Source: Telmatospirillum siberiense
Lineage (GTDB): Bacteria > Pseudomonadota > Alphaproteobacteria > Rhodospirillales > Magnetospirillaceae
Assembly (NCBI RefSeq): GCF_002845745.1
Contig: NZ_PIUM01000002.1
Coordinates: 62,001 to 126,000, forward strand
Direction of reading: 5' to 3'
Length of the DNA: 64,000 nt
Position 1 is the stretch's first letter, and each line of letters opens with the position of its first letter. Below are positions 30,273 through 38,936 of this stretch, one piece after another. A program made the translations under genes and the position numbers. The notes under the pieces were generated by a model. That model was not told where the DNA came from. It did no database searches and saw only the letters and a list, made by a program, of their open reading frames with translations.

Positions 30273-30932
30273 ATGACATCGGTCACATCAACGACGTCCA
30301 CCACGTCTACGTCCACGTCGACAGCGACCGCCGCGTCGTCGGCCAGCGCGTCTTACAACACCTTTTTGACACTGCTGACCACCCAGTTGCAGAACCAGGA
30401 TCCGCTGAATCCGACCAATACCGACACCTTCACCAGCGAGATGATCCAATTGTCGGGTGTCGAGCAGGAATTGGCCATCGAAGGGCAGTTGGAGACGATC
30501 TCCACCAACCTCAACACGATGACCGCATCGAACGGCCTCGGCTATATCGGCAAGACGGTGACGGCGAGCGGCAGTACGGCCCCCATGCAGAGCGGGTCGG
30601 CCAAATGGACCTACACCCTCGACTCGGCGGCTTCCACCGTCACCCTGACGGTGAAGGATAAGGACGGCACTACCGTTTATTCCACGACGGGGGATACCAC
30701 GTCCGGAACCCATTCCTTCACCTGGGACGGCACGACCACCGACGGGGCAACGGAAACCAGTGGCGACTACACCCTGTCGGTGGCGGCCAAAACAGCCAAC
30801 GGCACGACGGTCACCACCTCCACCGATCTGGTGGGAACGGTGACCGGCATCGACAGCTCAAGCGGCTCCACCGTTTTGAAGGTCGGTGACGTCGACGTTT
30901 CCATTTCCAATGTGGATTCCATTTCTAGTTAA
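30273..30932 (+). CDS. flgD: Flagellar hook capping/assembly protein FlgD
   Basis: The 219-residue product acts as the scaffold cap for hook polymerisation outside the cell. The FlgD N-domain is visible as FLTLLTTQLQNQDPLNP and the following TFTSEMIQLSGVEQ; the C-terminal half looks like the FlgD Ig/TTR-like region (WDGTTTDG and similar). I start at 30273 (AGGTAAG just upstream) rather than an in-frame start at 30216 that adds a non-conserved tail. Residues 2-27 are almost only Thr, Ser and Ala, unusual low complexity. It is first in a plus-strand run with flgE, two small genes, flgK and flgL. Confidence 0.92.
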   Translation: MTSVTSTTSTTSTSTSTATAASSASASYNTFLTLLTTQLQNQDPLNPTNTDTFTSEMIQLSGVEQELAIEGQLETISTNLNTMTASNGLGYIGKTVTASGSTAPMQSGSAKWTYTLDSAASTVTLTVKDKDGTTVYSTTGDTTSGTHSFTWDGTTTDGATETSGDYTLSVAAKTANGTTVTTSTDLVGTVTGIDSSSGSTVLKVGDVDVSISNVDSISS

Positions 30933-30973
30933 GCCAGACGCAGGCCGAGTAGTGATCTTAAGGAGTTAGGACC

Positions 30974-32647
30974 ATGGACGCAGCAATGTCTTCGGCGGTT
31001 TCGGGCCTCCTGGCTGAAAGCACCGCGCTGTCCAATATTTCGAACAATTTGTCAAATTCCCAGACGACGGGCTACAAGTCGGTATCGACGACCTTCACCA
31101 GCCTGCTCACGGAGTTGACCAACAGTTCGACCTACACGTCGGGTGGCGTGTCGGCCTCGGCGCGACAGAATGTGCTGGCCCAGGGTACGATCACATCGAC
31201 GAGCGTCACGACGGATATGGCGATCAGCGGTGCCGGCCTCTTTGCGGTCACCACGAGCCTGACCGCCGGGCAGACCTATTATACGCGGAACGGCGCCTTC
31301 GACACCGACTCGACCGGCAATCTCTATCTGTCGGGCACCAACTATTATCTGGAAGGCTACTCGGTCAACAGCGGAACGGCCTCCTCGTCGCTGTCGGTGG
31401 TGAATATCGAAAGCCGGGAGATCGACCCGCCGGTGGCTACCTCCACCTATTCCCTGTCGGCCAATTTTCCCGCCGCCGCGCAAAACGATCTGGGAACGAT
31501 CAGCTATACGACGACCTCGACCCCGTCCACGACCGAGCACTTGTCCGCCGTCTATGTGCAGACCGGATCCGATAGCGCGGCCGGAACCACCACCTATGAG
31601 GTGGCGATCGACGCGGCGAACGGAACCACCATCACCGATGGCACGGGGACTTCTGGAAGTCAGCTCCTCTATTCCGTGACAGTCGACTCCGCCGGAGCGA
31701 TCACCGCCGTGGTCGATATGGCGACGAACACGACGACCACCACGCTGCCCGATATCACGCCGAGCGACGCGTCGACCATATCCTTGTCGACCAACTATAC
31801 CAGTTGGTCGAGTTTCGCGACCGCCGTCGGGACCGGTTTCAGCCAGACAAAATCGATGACCATCTACGATTCTCTGGGCGTTTCCCACGCCGTCTCCGTG
31901 ACCTATACGGCGGCAGGCGACAATAAGTGGCTCATGACGGTCAAGTCCGCGAGCGATGGGACATTGGTCGATTCCAACGGTTCGTCGGTGAGCTCCTACA
32001 GCTACGAGGTCAGCTTCAATTCCGACGGAACCTATTCCGGCATCACGTCGCTGGGGACGGGGGAAACCAACGCGGGGGGCACGGCCGGGTCGGCGCCCAT
32101 TTCGTCCACGGGCGGGCCGGAAATTTCGGCGATTTGGACCGATGGCGCCGCTCCGACCACCGGGACATCGGCTGTTTCGATGTTCATCGGGTCCTCCGGC
32201 AAGTCGGACGGTTTGTCGCAATATTCCTCGTCTTCGTCGACAGCGGTTTCCATCACGGTGAACAGCTATTCGCAGGATGGCGTGCGGGAGGGAACCCTCT
32301 CCAGCGTCGCGGTGAGCAGCGCGGGCGACGTCGTCGCCTCCTACACCAACGGCAATTCCGTGACGATTTACAAAATTCCCGTGGTGACCTTCGCCAACGA
32401 GAACGGCCTCACGGCCATGTCGGACGGCGTCTACTCCGAATCGCTTTCGTCGGGAGGTGCCGTCTTCAATACGGCCGGAGAAGGAGCCTCGGGGACGATC
32501 GAAGGGGGGGCACTCGAATCCTCGACGGTCAACACCACGACCGAGTTCGCCAACATGATCACTACGCAACAGGCATATTCGGCCGCATCGCAGGTTATCA
32601 GCACCGATAAGCAGATGTTTACGTCGCTGATGCAGGCCATAGCCTGA
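30974..32647 (+). CDS. flgE: Flagellar hook protein FlgE
   Basis: The 557-residue protein forms the hook. The N-terminal rod-type motif is clear (SGLLAESTALSNISNNLSNS then TGYK), and the C-terminus has the matching FANMITTQQAYSAASQVIST helix that completes the D0 domain. A strong AAGGAG lies 10 bases before the ATG. The middle is long and very rich in Ser, Thr, Gly and Ala, longer than enterobacterial FlgE (about 400). It is secreted by the flagellar type III system, so no signal peptide is expected. It follows flgD by 41 bases. Confidence 0.93.
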   Translation: MDAAMSSAVSGLLAESTALSNISNNLSNSQTTGYKSVSTTFTSLLTELTNSSTYTSGGVSASARQNVLAQGTITSTSVTTDMAISGAGLFAVTTSLTAGQTYYTRNGAFDTDSTGNLYLSGTNYYLEGYSVNSGTASSSLSVVNIESREIDPPVATSTYSLSANFPAAAQNDLGTISYTTTSTPSTTEHLSAVYVQTGSDSAAGTTTYEVAIDAANGTTITDGTGTSGSQLLYSVTVDSAGAITAVVDMATNTTTTTLPDITPSDASTISLSTNYTSWSSFATAVGTGFSQTKSMTIYDSLGVSHAVSVTYTAAGDNKWLMTVKSASDGTLVDSNGSSVSSYSYEVSFNSDGTYSGITSLGTGETNAGGTAGSAPISSTGGPEISAIWTDGAAPTTGTSAVSMFIGSSGKSDGLSQYSSSSSTAVSITVNSYSQDGVREGTLSSVAVSSAGDVVASYTNGNSVTIYKIPVVTFANENGLTAMSDGVYSESLSSGGAVFNTAGEGASGTIEGGALESSTVNTTTEFANMITTQQAYSAASQVISTDKQMFTSLMQAIA

Positions 32648-32664
32648 CGTCGTGGAGGTGAGCC

Positions 32665-33021
32665 ATGCGATATGATAGCGAAGGCCGCGAATCTCTTAAT
32701 CTGCTGCAGAAGAAGGCGGCGCGCAAATTGGCCGAGATCCATCAGCTCATGGCTCCCGGTCTCGCGGCGCCCGCCGGTCTGGAAGAACTGCAGCATGCGG
32801 CGCAGCTTCGGATGGCCGAACTGTCTCCGGTCGAGCGCGAGAAATTGAAGGCGAAGGCGATCGTCGCCATGAGCCATCTCGAGCGTCTGATGAGTGAAAT
32901 GTCGCAGCAGCTTGTCGATATCGGCGAAGAATTGCGCAAGGTCAACCGGCAGGGCCAAGCGGTCGGCGCCTATGGCAAAACCGTTGCGCGGGCGGGCCGG
33001 CATCGTCCGGCCTATATGTGA
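32665..33021 (+). CDS. Small helical protein of unknown function in hook operon
   Basis: The product is 118 residues, highly charged and predicted helical from its heptad-like Leu pattern (for example REKLKAKAIVAMSHLERLMSEM). It ends with a basic tail (GKTVARAGRHRPAYM). I do not recognise the family. It lies 17 bases after flgE and before an FlgN-like chaperone gene and flgK, so a chaperone or regulator for hook or junction proteins is plausible, but that is position only. The ATG has GGAGG nearby upstream. Confidence 0.7.
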   Translation: MRYDSEGRESLNLLQKKAARKLAEIHQLMAPGLAAPAGLEELQHAAQLRMAELSPVEREKLKAKAIVAMSHLERLMSEMSQQLVDIGEELRKVNRQGQAVGAYGKTVARAGRHRPAYM

Positions 33022-33032
33022 GGAGAGATAAA

Positions 33033-33470
33033 ATGGACGCCCCTCGCAAAATACCTGCGCAGGTTGATCCGGCCGCCCCCGGGAACGCGGCGGTCAGTGA
33101 ATTCGTCGACGTGATGGACGAGTTGAAGTCCATCCTCGCCGAGGAAAACGATCTGCTGAGCCAGGGGCTGCCCGCGTCGGTGCTGGAGACCATCGGTGAA
33201 AAGGAACAGCTTTCACAGAAATACGGAGTTCTGGGCAACGACCTGGTCGATCGCTCCGGGGGGCAGATCCTGAGCGACGGCGCCTTGCGCGAAAAGCTTT
33301 TGGAGGCTTCGGCCGAACTGGTGGCGATGACCGAAGAGAACCGTCAATTGCTGAGCAATGCCTTGGCCGCGACCCGTCGACGCGTCGACAAGGTGATGGA
33401 TGCGATCCGCACCTGTGAAGAAGACGACACCCGGAATTCCGATGACCAGCCCTCGCCGCGGCGGGGCTAG
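33033..33470 (+). CDS. FlgN-like export chaperone for FlgK/FlgL (probable)
   Basis: The product is 145 residues and mostly helical, with the FlgN-like pattern of an early acidic helix (FVDVMDELKSILAEENDLL) and a late helix (LVAMTEENRQLLSNALAATRRR). FlgN keeps the hook-filament junction proteins unfolded until export. I chose ATG 33033, preceded by AGGAGAG, over GTG 33018, which overlaps the previous stop. The gene directly precedes flgK, the usual FlgN partner. Assignment rests on length, helix pattern and context; FliT-like is the alternative. Confidence 0.65.
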   Translation: MDAPRKIPAQVDPAAPGNAAVSEFVDVMDELKSILAEENDLLSQGLPASVLETIGEKEQLSQKYGVLGNDLVDRSGGQILSDGALREKLLEASAELVAMTEENRQLLSNALAATRRRVDKVMDAIRTCEEDDTRNSDDQPSPRRG

Positions 33471-33493
33471 GTCGCCGTGACGGAGTAACGCCC

Positions 33494-35611
33494 ATGGCCG
33501 GTCTCAACGTTGCACTTTCCACCGCGGTGAGTTCGCTTCTTCTGCTCGAAAAGCAGATGAGCGTCACTTCGAACAACATCTCCAACGCCAATACCACCGG
33601 TTATTCGAAGGAGTCGGTTCAGGTCGCCTCGTCCGTCACGGGCGGCGTCGGGACCGGCGTGACCGATCTGGGGACCGTCAGCGACGTCGACAAGTTCCTG
33701 CAGAATTCGGTGTTGTCGGCCAATACCGAATCGTCTCAGGCGAGCGCGTACAGTTCTTTGTACCAGGATCTGCAGAACGCGTTGGGGCAGGTCACCTCCA
33801 ACGAAACGGGCGGGAACGACATTTCTTCGCAGCTCGGCACGCTGGAAACGGCCCTGTCCACTCTGTCGACGACGCCCTCCAATACCGCGCAGCTCACCAA
33901 CGTGGTGCAGGATCTGGACAACCTGACGTCCAATCTGCGGTCTGTTTCCTCGAAAATTCAGCAACTGCGCACGAGCGCCGACAGTCAGATCAGCCAGACG
34001 GTCGACGACGCGAATACGCAACTGGACACGATCAACGGTCTCAACAACCAGATCATCAGCGCCGAGAATCAAGGGCAGTCGACGGCGGCACTCAGCGATT
34101 TGCGCATGAATGCGTTGAAGAGCTTGAGCTCGGATCTGGACGTGAACTATTACGTCAAAAGCGACGGCGGGATGGAAGTGTTCACCACGTCGGGGCAACA
34201 ATTGATCACTGGGGGCTCCGTCAGCAAGCTGTCCCATACCTCGGTCCCGGTCTCGGCCAATACGACCTATGCCTCCGGCGGCATCAACGGGATCATGGTG
34301 GGCGGCACCGACATCACCAGCGAGATCAGCTCCGGCAAATTGGCGGGTTTGATCCAGCAGCGCGATACCGAGCTGCCGAATGCGCAGAACGCCTTGGATA
34401 CGCTGTCGCAAAGTTTGAGTTCCACCTTGAACTCCATCACCAGCCAGGGGACTGCCAATCCGGCCCCCTCGACGCTGACCAGCGCCACGGGTACCAGCTT
34501 CGCTTCCACCGATAAGGTTGCCCCATCGTCGAATTTGACGGTTCGGGTGGCGATGGTCGATTCGTCGGGACAGGTGCAAAACTTCCAGGACGTCGATCTG
34601 AGCGGCGCCGCCACGGTGGCCGATATCGTCAGCGATATCAACACGGCCTTCGGATCGCCCACGCCGCCGGTCGCCAGTTTGAACGGATCGGGGCAACTGG
34701 TCCTGTCCTCGACGACATCCGGGCAGGGAATCGCCGTCAGCACGGTCAGCGGAAGTCTGGCGTCGGTCAGCACGTTGACGGATGGCACCACCACGACGGG
34801 AACCTCGACGAATTTCGGCAGCTTTTTCCATCTGAACGATGTGATTACGGGGGGCTCGTCCGCCACGAGCATCTCGGTCAACTCGTCGTTGCTGAAGAAT
34901 GCCGACTTGTTCCCCTCCGCGACCTTAAATACCGGGAGCACGACCTATCCCTATTCGGGAATCGGCGCCAGTGACGGTTCGATCGCCACCTCGCTTGAGA
35001 ACGCATTGCTGGCTTCCAACAATTTCACCGCCAATACGGCGGTAGGCACCACCGCCGAATCCAGCACGACGACGCCCCTTGGATTATCCGGCAGTTTTTC
35101 GATCGATGGCGGCACCAGCCGGGTCGGTGTGACGGTGACCTCGACGATGACCCTGTCGGATATCGCCGAGGCGATCAATACGGCGGCAACGTCGGCCGGA
35201 GCCACCGGTGTCACCGCGTCGGTCGTCGGCAACGGAAATTACCAGTTACAGATTACCACCGGTGGGTCGACCCTGACCTTCGGCAACATCAGCGGCAACG
35301 TCATTTCCAGCCTTGGTTTGTCCAGCTCGCCCTCGGGCTATCTGGGAACGACGTCCTCGACCTTTTCGGGTTACGCCGCTTCGATCATTTCCGATGTTGC
35401 CGCGCGAGCGAGCAACGCATCGACGGCGGCCACCTCTTCACAGACGACATTGTCGACGATGACGAACAATCTCAGCGCTCAATCCGGTGTGAATACCGAT
35501 GAGGAAATGGCCAAACTGACCGAGCTGCAGAATGCTTACGCCTCGTCGGCGAAAGTGGTGAGCACGGTTCAAACGATGTTCAATGCCCTTCTGCAGGCCG
35601 TCAATGGTTAA
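33494..35611 (+). CDS. flgK: Hook-filament junction protein 1 FlgK
   Basis: The 705-residue protein forms the first junction ring between hook and filament. The N-terminus shows the axial-protein signature (SVTSNNISNANTTGYS), followed by a long helical stretch with DLDNLTSNLRSVSSKIQQLR. The C-terminus closes the coiled coil with NTDEEMAKLTELQNAYASSA and VQTMFNALLQAV. The centre is strongly Ser/Thr-rich. It lies 23 bases after the FlgN-like gene and 30 before flgL, in one operon. Confidence 0.94.
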   Translation: MAGLNVALSTAVSSLLLLEKQMSVTSNNISNANTTGYSKESVQVASSVTGGVGTGVTDLGTVSDVDKFLQNSVLSANTESSQASAYSSLYQDLQNALGQVTSNETGGNDISSQLGTLETALSTLSTTPSNTAQLTNVVQDLDNLTSNLRSVSSKIQQLRTSADSQISQTVDDANTQLDTINGLNNQIISAENQGQSTAALSDLRMNALKSLSSDLDVNYYVKSDGGMEVFTTSGQQLITGGSVSKLSHTSVPVSANTTYASGGINGIMVGGTDITSEISSGKLAGLIQQRDTELPNAQNALDTLSQSLSSTLNSITSQGTANPAPSTLTSATGTSFASTDKVAPSSNLTVRVAMVDSSGQVQNFQDVDLSGAATVADIVSDINTAFGSPTPPVASLNGSGQLVLSSTTSGQGIAVSTVSGSLASVSTLTDGTTTTGTSTNFGSFFHLNDVITGGSSATSISVNSSLLKNADLFPSATLNTGSTTYPYSGIGASDGSIATSLENALLASNNFTANTAVGTTAESSTTTPLGLSGSFSIDGGTSRVGVTVTSTMTLSDIAEAINTAATSAGATGVTASVVGNGNYQLQITTGGSTLTFGNISGNVISSLGLSSSPSGYLGTTSSTFSGYAASIISDVAARASNASTAATSSQTTLSTMTNNLSAQSGVNTDEEMAKLTELQNAYASSAKVVSTVQTMFNALLQAVNG

Positions 35612-35641
35612 CGCCGGCAGGATGGGATGGAGTAAAGTCCG

Positions 35642-36838
35642 ATGACCAGAGTTTCCACACTCCAAATGAATGCGGTGACCGTTGGTTCGGCATTGGGGGT
35701 GCAATCCCAATACTCCCAGGCCGAGATCCAAGAGTCGTCCGGATTGATTGCTTCGGATTTCGCCGGCCTTGGCGGAACCAGCAGCAACGAGATGCTCAAT
35801 CTCGAAAACGACATCGGGCAGGCGCAAACCTGGGCATCCAACGCGACATCCGTCGGCACTCGCACGCAGGCCATGTATTCGTCTCTCGGCAATATGGTGT
35901 CGACCGTTACCACCCTGGAGAGCAAGATCAGCGCGGCCTCGTCGTCCGCCGATAATTCGTCCTTGCAGGCGGCTGTTCAGGAACTGCAGAAGACCCTGGT
36001 TGCCCAGATGAATTCGCAGGTTGGAGGGAACTATCTGTTCTCCGGCAGCAGCACCAGCACGGCTCCCGTCGACTTGACCAACTATCAGTCGTCAAGCTAT
36101 AGCGGCGCGGGGACGAATAGCCGTTATAGCTATTATAACGGCGACAGCAACGTGCTCTCGGTTCGCATCTCGGACCAGCAGACGGTTTCCTACGGCGTGA
36201 CGGCGAACAGTGCCGGGTTCGAAGAAGCCCTGCGGGCGACGCAGGCGGTGAGCGATGCCGCCGGCGGCGCGTTGGATTCCAGTACGCTGACGGCCACCGA
36301 CCCGTCGGCCTCCAGTTCCGTGACCGCGGGTACCATCGACATCAATGGCGCGTCGATTACGGTCAATGCGGGCGATTCCCTCGATACCATCGCCAGCAAC
36401 ATCAATGCCGCCTCCTCCGCCACGAATCCCATTTCGGCGAAGATCGTCTACAACGGCAGCTCCTATGCGCTTCAGGTTTCCAGCGGCAGCAGTTCGACGG
36501 ATCTGACCATTAGCGATCCAACCGGTCTCGGCCTGGCCAGCACCACCTATACGACGTCTTTTCAGGCTACGATGAAATCGGCGCTCGCCACCGCCAACAG
36601 CGCGGTGACCGATCTGTCCAACCAGCAGGAAGCGGTCGCTGTGAAATCCAGCGAGTTGAGTTCCGCCAAGACCCAGCTCACGACCTATGTGACCTATCTG
36701 CAAAGTTCGTTGAGCGGCGTCAAGGACGTCGATACCGCGCAGGCGGCGGCAAAAGTGTCCCAGTATCAGACACAGTTGCAGGCGTCTTATATGGCGGTGG
36801 CCCAGATCAGCAAGGTCAACTTGGCGCAGTATCTCTAA
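35642..36838 (+). CDS. flgL: Hook-filament junction protein 3 FlgL
   Basis: The 398-residue protein is a flagellin-like junction protein. The N-terminal half contains DIGQAQTWASNA and the typical MYSSLGNMVSTVTTLESKIS helix, then VAQMNSQVGGNYLFSGS, which matches the conserved FlgL/flagellin N-domain. The C-terminal helix (VSQYQTQLQASYMAVAQISK) ends at the expected L-A-Q-Y-L. The ATG of MTRVSTLQ is the natural start. Last plus-strand gene before the convergent flgF-flgG-flgA-flgH operon. Confidence 0.92.
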   Translation: MTRVSTLQMNAVTVGSALGVQSQYSQAEIQESSGLIASDFAGLGGTSSNEMLNLENDIGQAQTWASNATSVGTRTQAMYSSLGNMVSTVTTLESKISAASSSADNSSLQAAVQELQKTLVAQMNSQVGGNYLFSGSSTSTAPVDLTNYQSSSYSGAGTNSRYSYYNGDSNVLSVRISDQQTVSYGVTANSAGFEEALRATQAVSDAAGGALDSSTLTATDPSASSSVTAGTIDINGASITVNAGDSLDTIASNINAASSATNPISAKIVYNGSSYALQVSSGSSSTDLTISDPTGLGLASTTYTTSFQATMKSALATANSAVTDLSNQQEAVAVKSSELSSAKTQLTTYVTYLQSSLSGVKDVDTAQAAAKVSQYQTQLQASYMAVAQISKVNLAQYL

Positions 36839-36920
36839 GGACCGGATTCAGTAAAGTCATCGCGTTCTAAAGGCGTATCGTCAGTTGCCGCTTGGGTTTC
36901 GCGATTAAATCAAAAGCCGT

Positions 36921-37012
36921 TATGCCCGGCCTTGAGCCGGGCTCCACGCCCCGAACAAGTCTCTGTCGTTCGCTCCCACCACGTGGATGGCCGTGTCGAG
37001 CACGGCCATGAC
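36921..37012. repeat. Palindromic (REP/BIME-like) intergenic element
   Basis: Two hairpins stand about 45 bases apart: GCCCGGC/GCCGGGC (36924-36942, loop CTTGA) and ATGGCCGTG/CACGGCCAT (36987-37009, loop TCGAG). Their outer edges are roughly complementary, with ccacg-type sequence inside each arm. This layout resembles interspersed palindromic elements common in alphaproteobacterial genomes. It sits between the convergent flgL and flgH genes. Copy number in this genome cannot be seen here. Confidence 0.5.
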
Positions 37013-37065
37013 TGTTTCTGAGGCAATCAGCACGATATCCCGGTAACTGACGATAGGCCCTAAGG

Positions 37066-37084
37066 GCAGGCAAATTTTGCCTGC
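37066..37084. other. Short perfect stem-loop between flgL and flgH
   Basis: GCAGGCAA and TTGCCTGC pair around a 3-base loop. It lies between the palindromic element and the flgH terminator and may help end transcription from the plus strand, but it lacks a T-run directly after it. Confidence 0.35.
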
Positions 37085-37143
37085 GCTCTTTGTTCATGTC
37101 CGTCCGGCCCTGTCCGATGACGAACCCGGGCGGGCCGAAATGG

Positions 37144-37177
37144 AAAGAGCTTCAGGTTTTTGGACCTGAAGCTCTTT
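37144..37177 (-). terminator. Terminator of the flgF-flgG-flgA-flgH operon
   Basis: A perfect 14-bp stem (AAAGAGCTTCAGGT with its complement) closes a 6-base loop, 33 bases after the flgH stop. Read on the minus strand it ends in CTCTTTCCATTT, a short T-rich tract. It could also stop plus-strand readthrough from flgL, since the left arm begins with A's. Confidence 0.7.
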
Positions 37178-37209
37178 GACGTGAAGCGATCCTTGAGCGT
37201 CGACGCCGT

Positions 37210-37965
37210 CTAGAACGGCGCGATGGTATCGAAGATCTGCTGGCCGTAGCGCGGTTGCTGGACATCGGCCAGCGTACCTCGTCCGCCGTAGACGATGCGC
37301 GCCTCGGCAATTTTGTCCGAGGTGATGGTATTGAGCGAGGATATGTCTTCGATCCGGATGATACCCTGGACCGAAAGCTCGCGCAGATCGCCATTGACCC
37401 GCAGTTCCTGCTTTCCGGCGATGACCAGATTGCCGTTGGGCAGTTTCTGGGTGACGGTGGCGGCCAGATTGATCGTCACCTGTTCCGACCGGGCCGAAGT
37501 GCCGGTCCCCGACATGCCGCTCGAGCTGTTCACGCTGACCAGGCTGCTGGCCGTCGATCCGGCGAAGACCTTGCCGATGCTGCTTTCCAGGCCGAAAAAA
37601 TTCGGAACGCCCATGGCTTCCGAGCCGGTGGTGCCCGTCGAGGTCTTGTTGCTGAGAGAGCCGCTCTCGTTGATGCTGATCGCGACGGTCAGGATATCGC
37701 CGATTTCCGTGGCCCGCTGATCCTTGAAGAAGGCGCGCGACCCCGACCGCCAAAGCGAATTGGTGCCGTTCGGCGGCGATGTCGGGGCCGGCATCGGCAT
37801 GCTGACGGGATGATAGTTGGGGGCTTGAGTCGGATCTTGGATCCGCGAAATCTTGGGCTGCTCGCCCACTTCGGACATGCGTTCGAAGAAATTGCAGCCG
37901 CTGATCGAGGCCGTCGCCGAAAGCAGCAGGGCGGCTTTGAATGAGAACGACGACTTGCGCGACAT
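37210..37965 (-). CDS. flgH: Flagellar L-ring lipoprotein FlgH
   Basis: The 251-residue outer-membrane L-ring protein has a lipoprotein signal with lipobox around SISGC (Cys24). The FlgH core follows: NSLWRSGSRAFFKDQRATEIGDILTV, then SNKTSTG, and a C-terminal stretch containing VNGDLRELSVQGIIRIEDIS and IVYGGRGTLADVQQP. It is last in the flgF-flgG-flgA-flgH operon, 11 bases after flgA. Confidence 0.95.
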   Translation of the reverse strand: MSRKSSFSFKAALLLSATASISGCNFFERMSEVGEQPKISRIQDPTQAPNYHPVSMPMPAPTSPPNGTNSLWRSGSRAFFKDQRATEIGDILTVAISINESGSLSNKTSTGTTGSEAMGVPNFFGLESSIGKVFAGSTASSLVSVNSSSGMSGTGTSARSEQVTINLAATVTQKLPNGNLVIAGKQELRVNGDLRELSVQGIIRIEDISSLNTITSDKIAEARIVYGGRGTLADVQQPRYGQQIFDTIAPF

Positions 37966-37976
37966 GGTCTAACTCC

Positions 37977-38924
37977 TCAATTGGCCAGGGCGGTGGCGCC
38001 GTTCAGCGACACGCTCACCACATTCGGCCCTTCGATCCGGCCTTCGACGGTCAGGTTGCTATGGCTGTTGGTGACCCGGATGAGGTCTCCCACGCTGCCT
38101 TGCTCGACGGCATGCCCCTGGGTCGATAGCGACATCGAGCCATATTTCAAGACCATGGTGACCAGGGCGCCGCGCGCCACCGCCACCGGTTTTTGCAGAT
38201 CGGCGGTCGAGACCATCTGTCCGCTGCGAATCGTCTGGCGCGGCGTCATGCCGACGATCTGGGTGGGATCGATGGCGACGTCCCTGCGAACCACGTCCTC
38301 GCGCATCTTCATCCAGGTGAGGTCGCGCTGGGTAATCACGTCGCCACGGGTGGCCTGGCGGTTCAATACGGGAATATCGATGGTCTGGAAGACGCGGCCG
38401 GTCACGCGCAGGCGTGTGGCGCTGGGTGAGTTGGCCGGCACTTCGACGGTCGCGGTGAACCGCTTGTAGCGGCTGTCGTAGAACAGATCGCGCACGCCGA
38501 TGCGCAGATCGACGCCGACCGGCACGACGATCTGCGCCGCCCGGTTGGCCAGTTCGATCTGGCAATCTCCGGCGACACCTTGTCCGGCCAGGGCCGACAA
38601 CAGTTCCGCTTCAATCTGGTCGTGGGTCAGGGTCACGCCGGCCCGCTCGACCACCGCTTGTTCGAAGGCGTTCTGCGGACGCCAATCGAGGCCGTTCATC
38701 ATCGCCACGCGCTGGAGCCAGTCCGCGTCGAGCGTCGCCCGACGGCCGGGAGCCGGCGAGCGGGCAATGGCGACTTCGGCCTTGGCGCCCACGTTGTCGA
38801 ACAGATCGCCCAGCTTCAGCACCTCGCCGTCGACCACGACATTGGGTCGCAGCAACGCTCCGGCGTACGCCGAAGAGGCGACGAGGCTGAAGGCGAATGC
38901 GAGGGGAAGAAGCGCGCGGTTCAT
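37977..38924 (-). CDS. flgA: Flagellar P-ring assembly chaperone FlgA
   Basis: The 315-residue periplasmic protein has an N-terminal signal peptide (LLPLAFAFSLVASSAYA). Its C-terminal SAF-like domain shows VLNRQATRGDVITQRDLTWM, the P-G-x-x-I-like segment GMTPRQTIRSGQMV and the end VEGRIEGPNVVSVSLNG. FlgA helps FlgI form the P ring. It is longer than enterobacterial FlgA (about 220), with an extra N-terminal region of roughly 100 residues. It lies between flgG and flgH; flgI is not in the window. Confidence 0.92.
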   Translation of the reverse strand: MNRALLPLAFAFSLVASSAYAGALLRPNVVVDGEVLKLGDLFDNVGAKAEVAIARSPAPGRRATLDADWLQRVAMMNGLDWRPQNAFEQAVVERAGVTLTHDQIEAELLSALAGQGVAGDCQIELANRAAQIVVPVGVDLRIGVRDLFYDSRYKRFTATVEVPANSPSATRLRVTGRVFQTIDIPVLNRQATRGDVITQRDLTWMKMREDVVRRDVAIDPTQIVGMTPRQTIRSGQMVSTADLQKPVAVARGALVTMVLKYGSMSLSTQGHAVEQGSVGDLIRVTNSHSNLTVEGRIEGPNVVSVSLNGATALAN

Positions 38925-38936
38925 GACGATTGCCCC

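Noticed and set aside
31052-32569. 505-codon minus-strand frame inside flgE
   Set aside because: Antisense shadow of flgE; Arg/Gly-rich translation without domain features.
36867-37097. 76-codon minus-strand frame between flgL and flgH
   Set aside because: It lies across the palindromic element and hairpins; no protein features.
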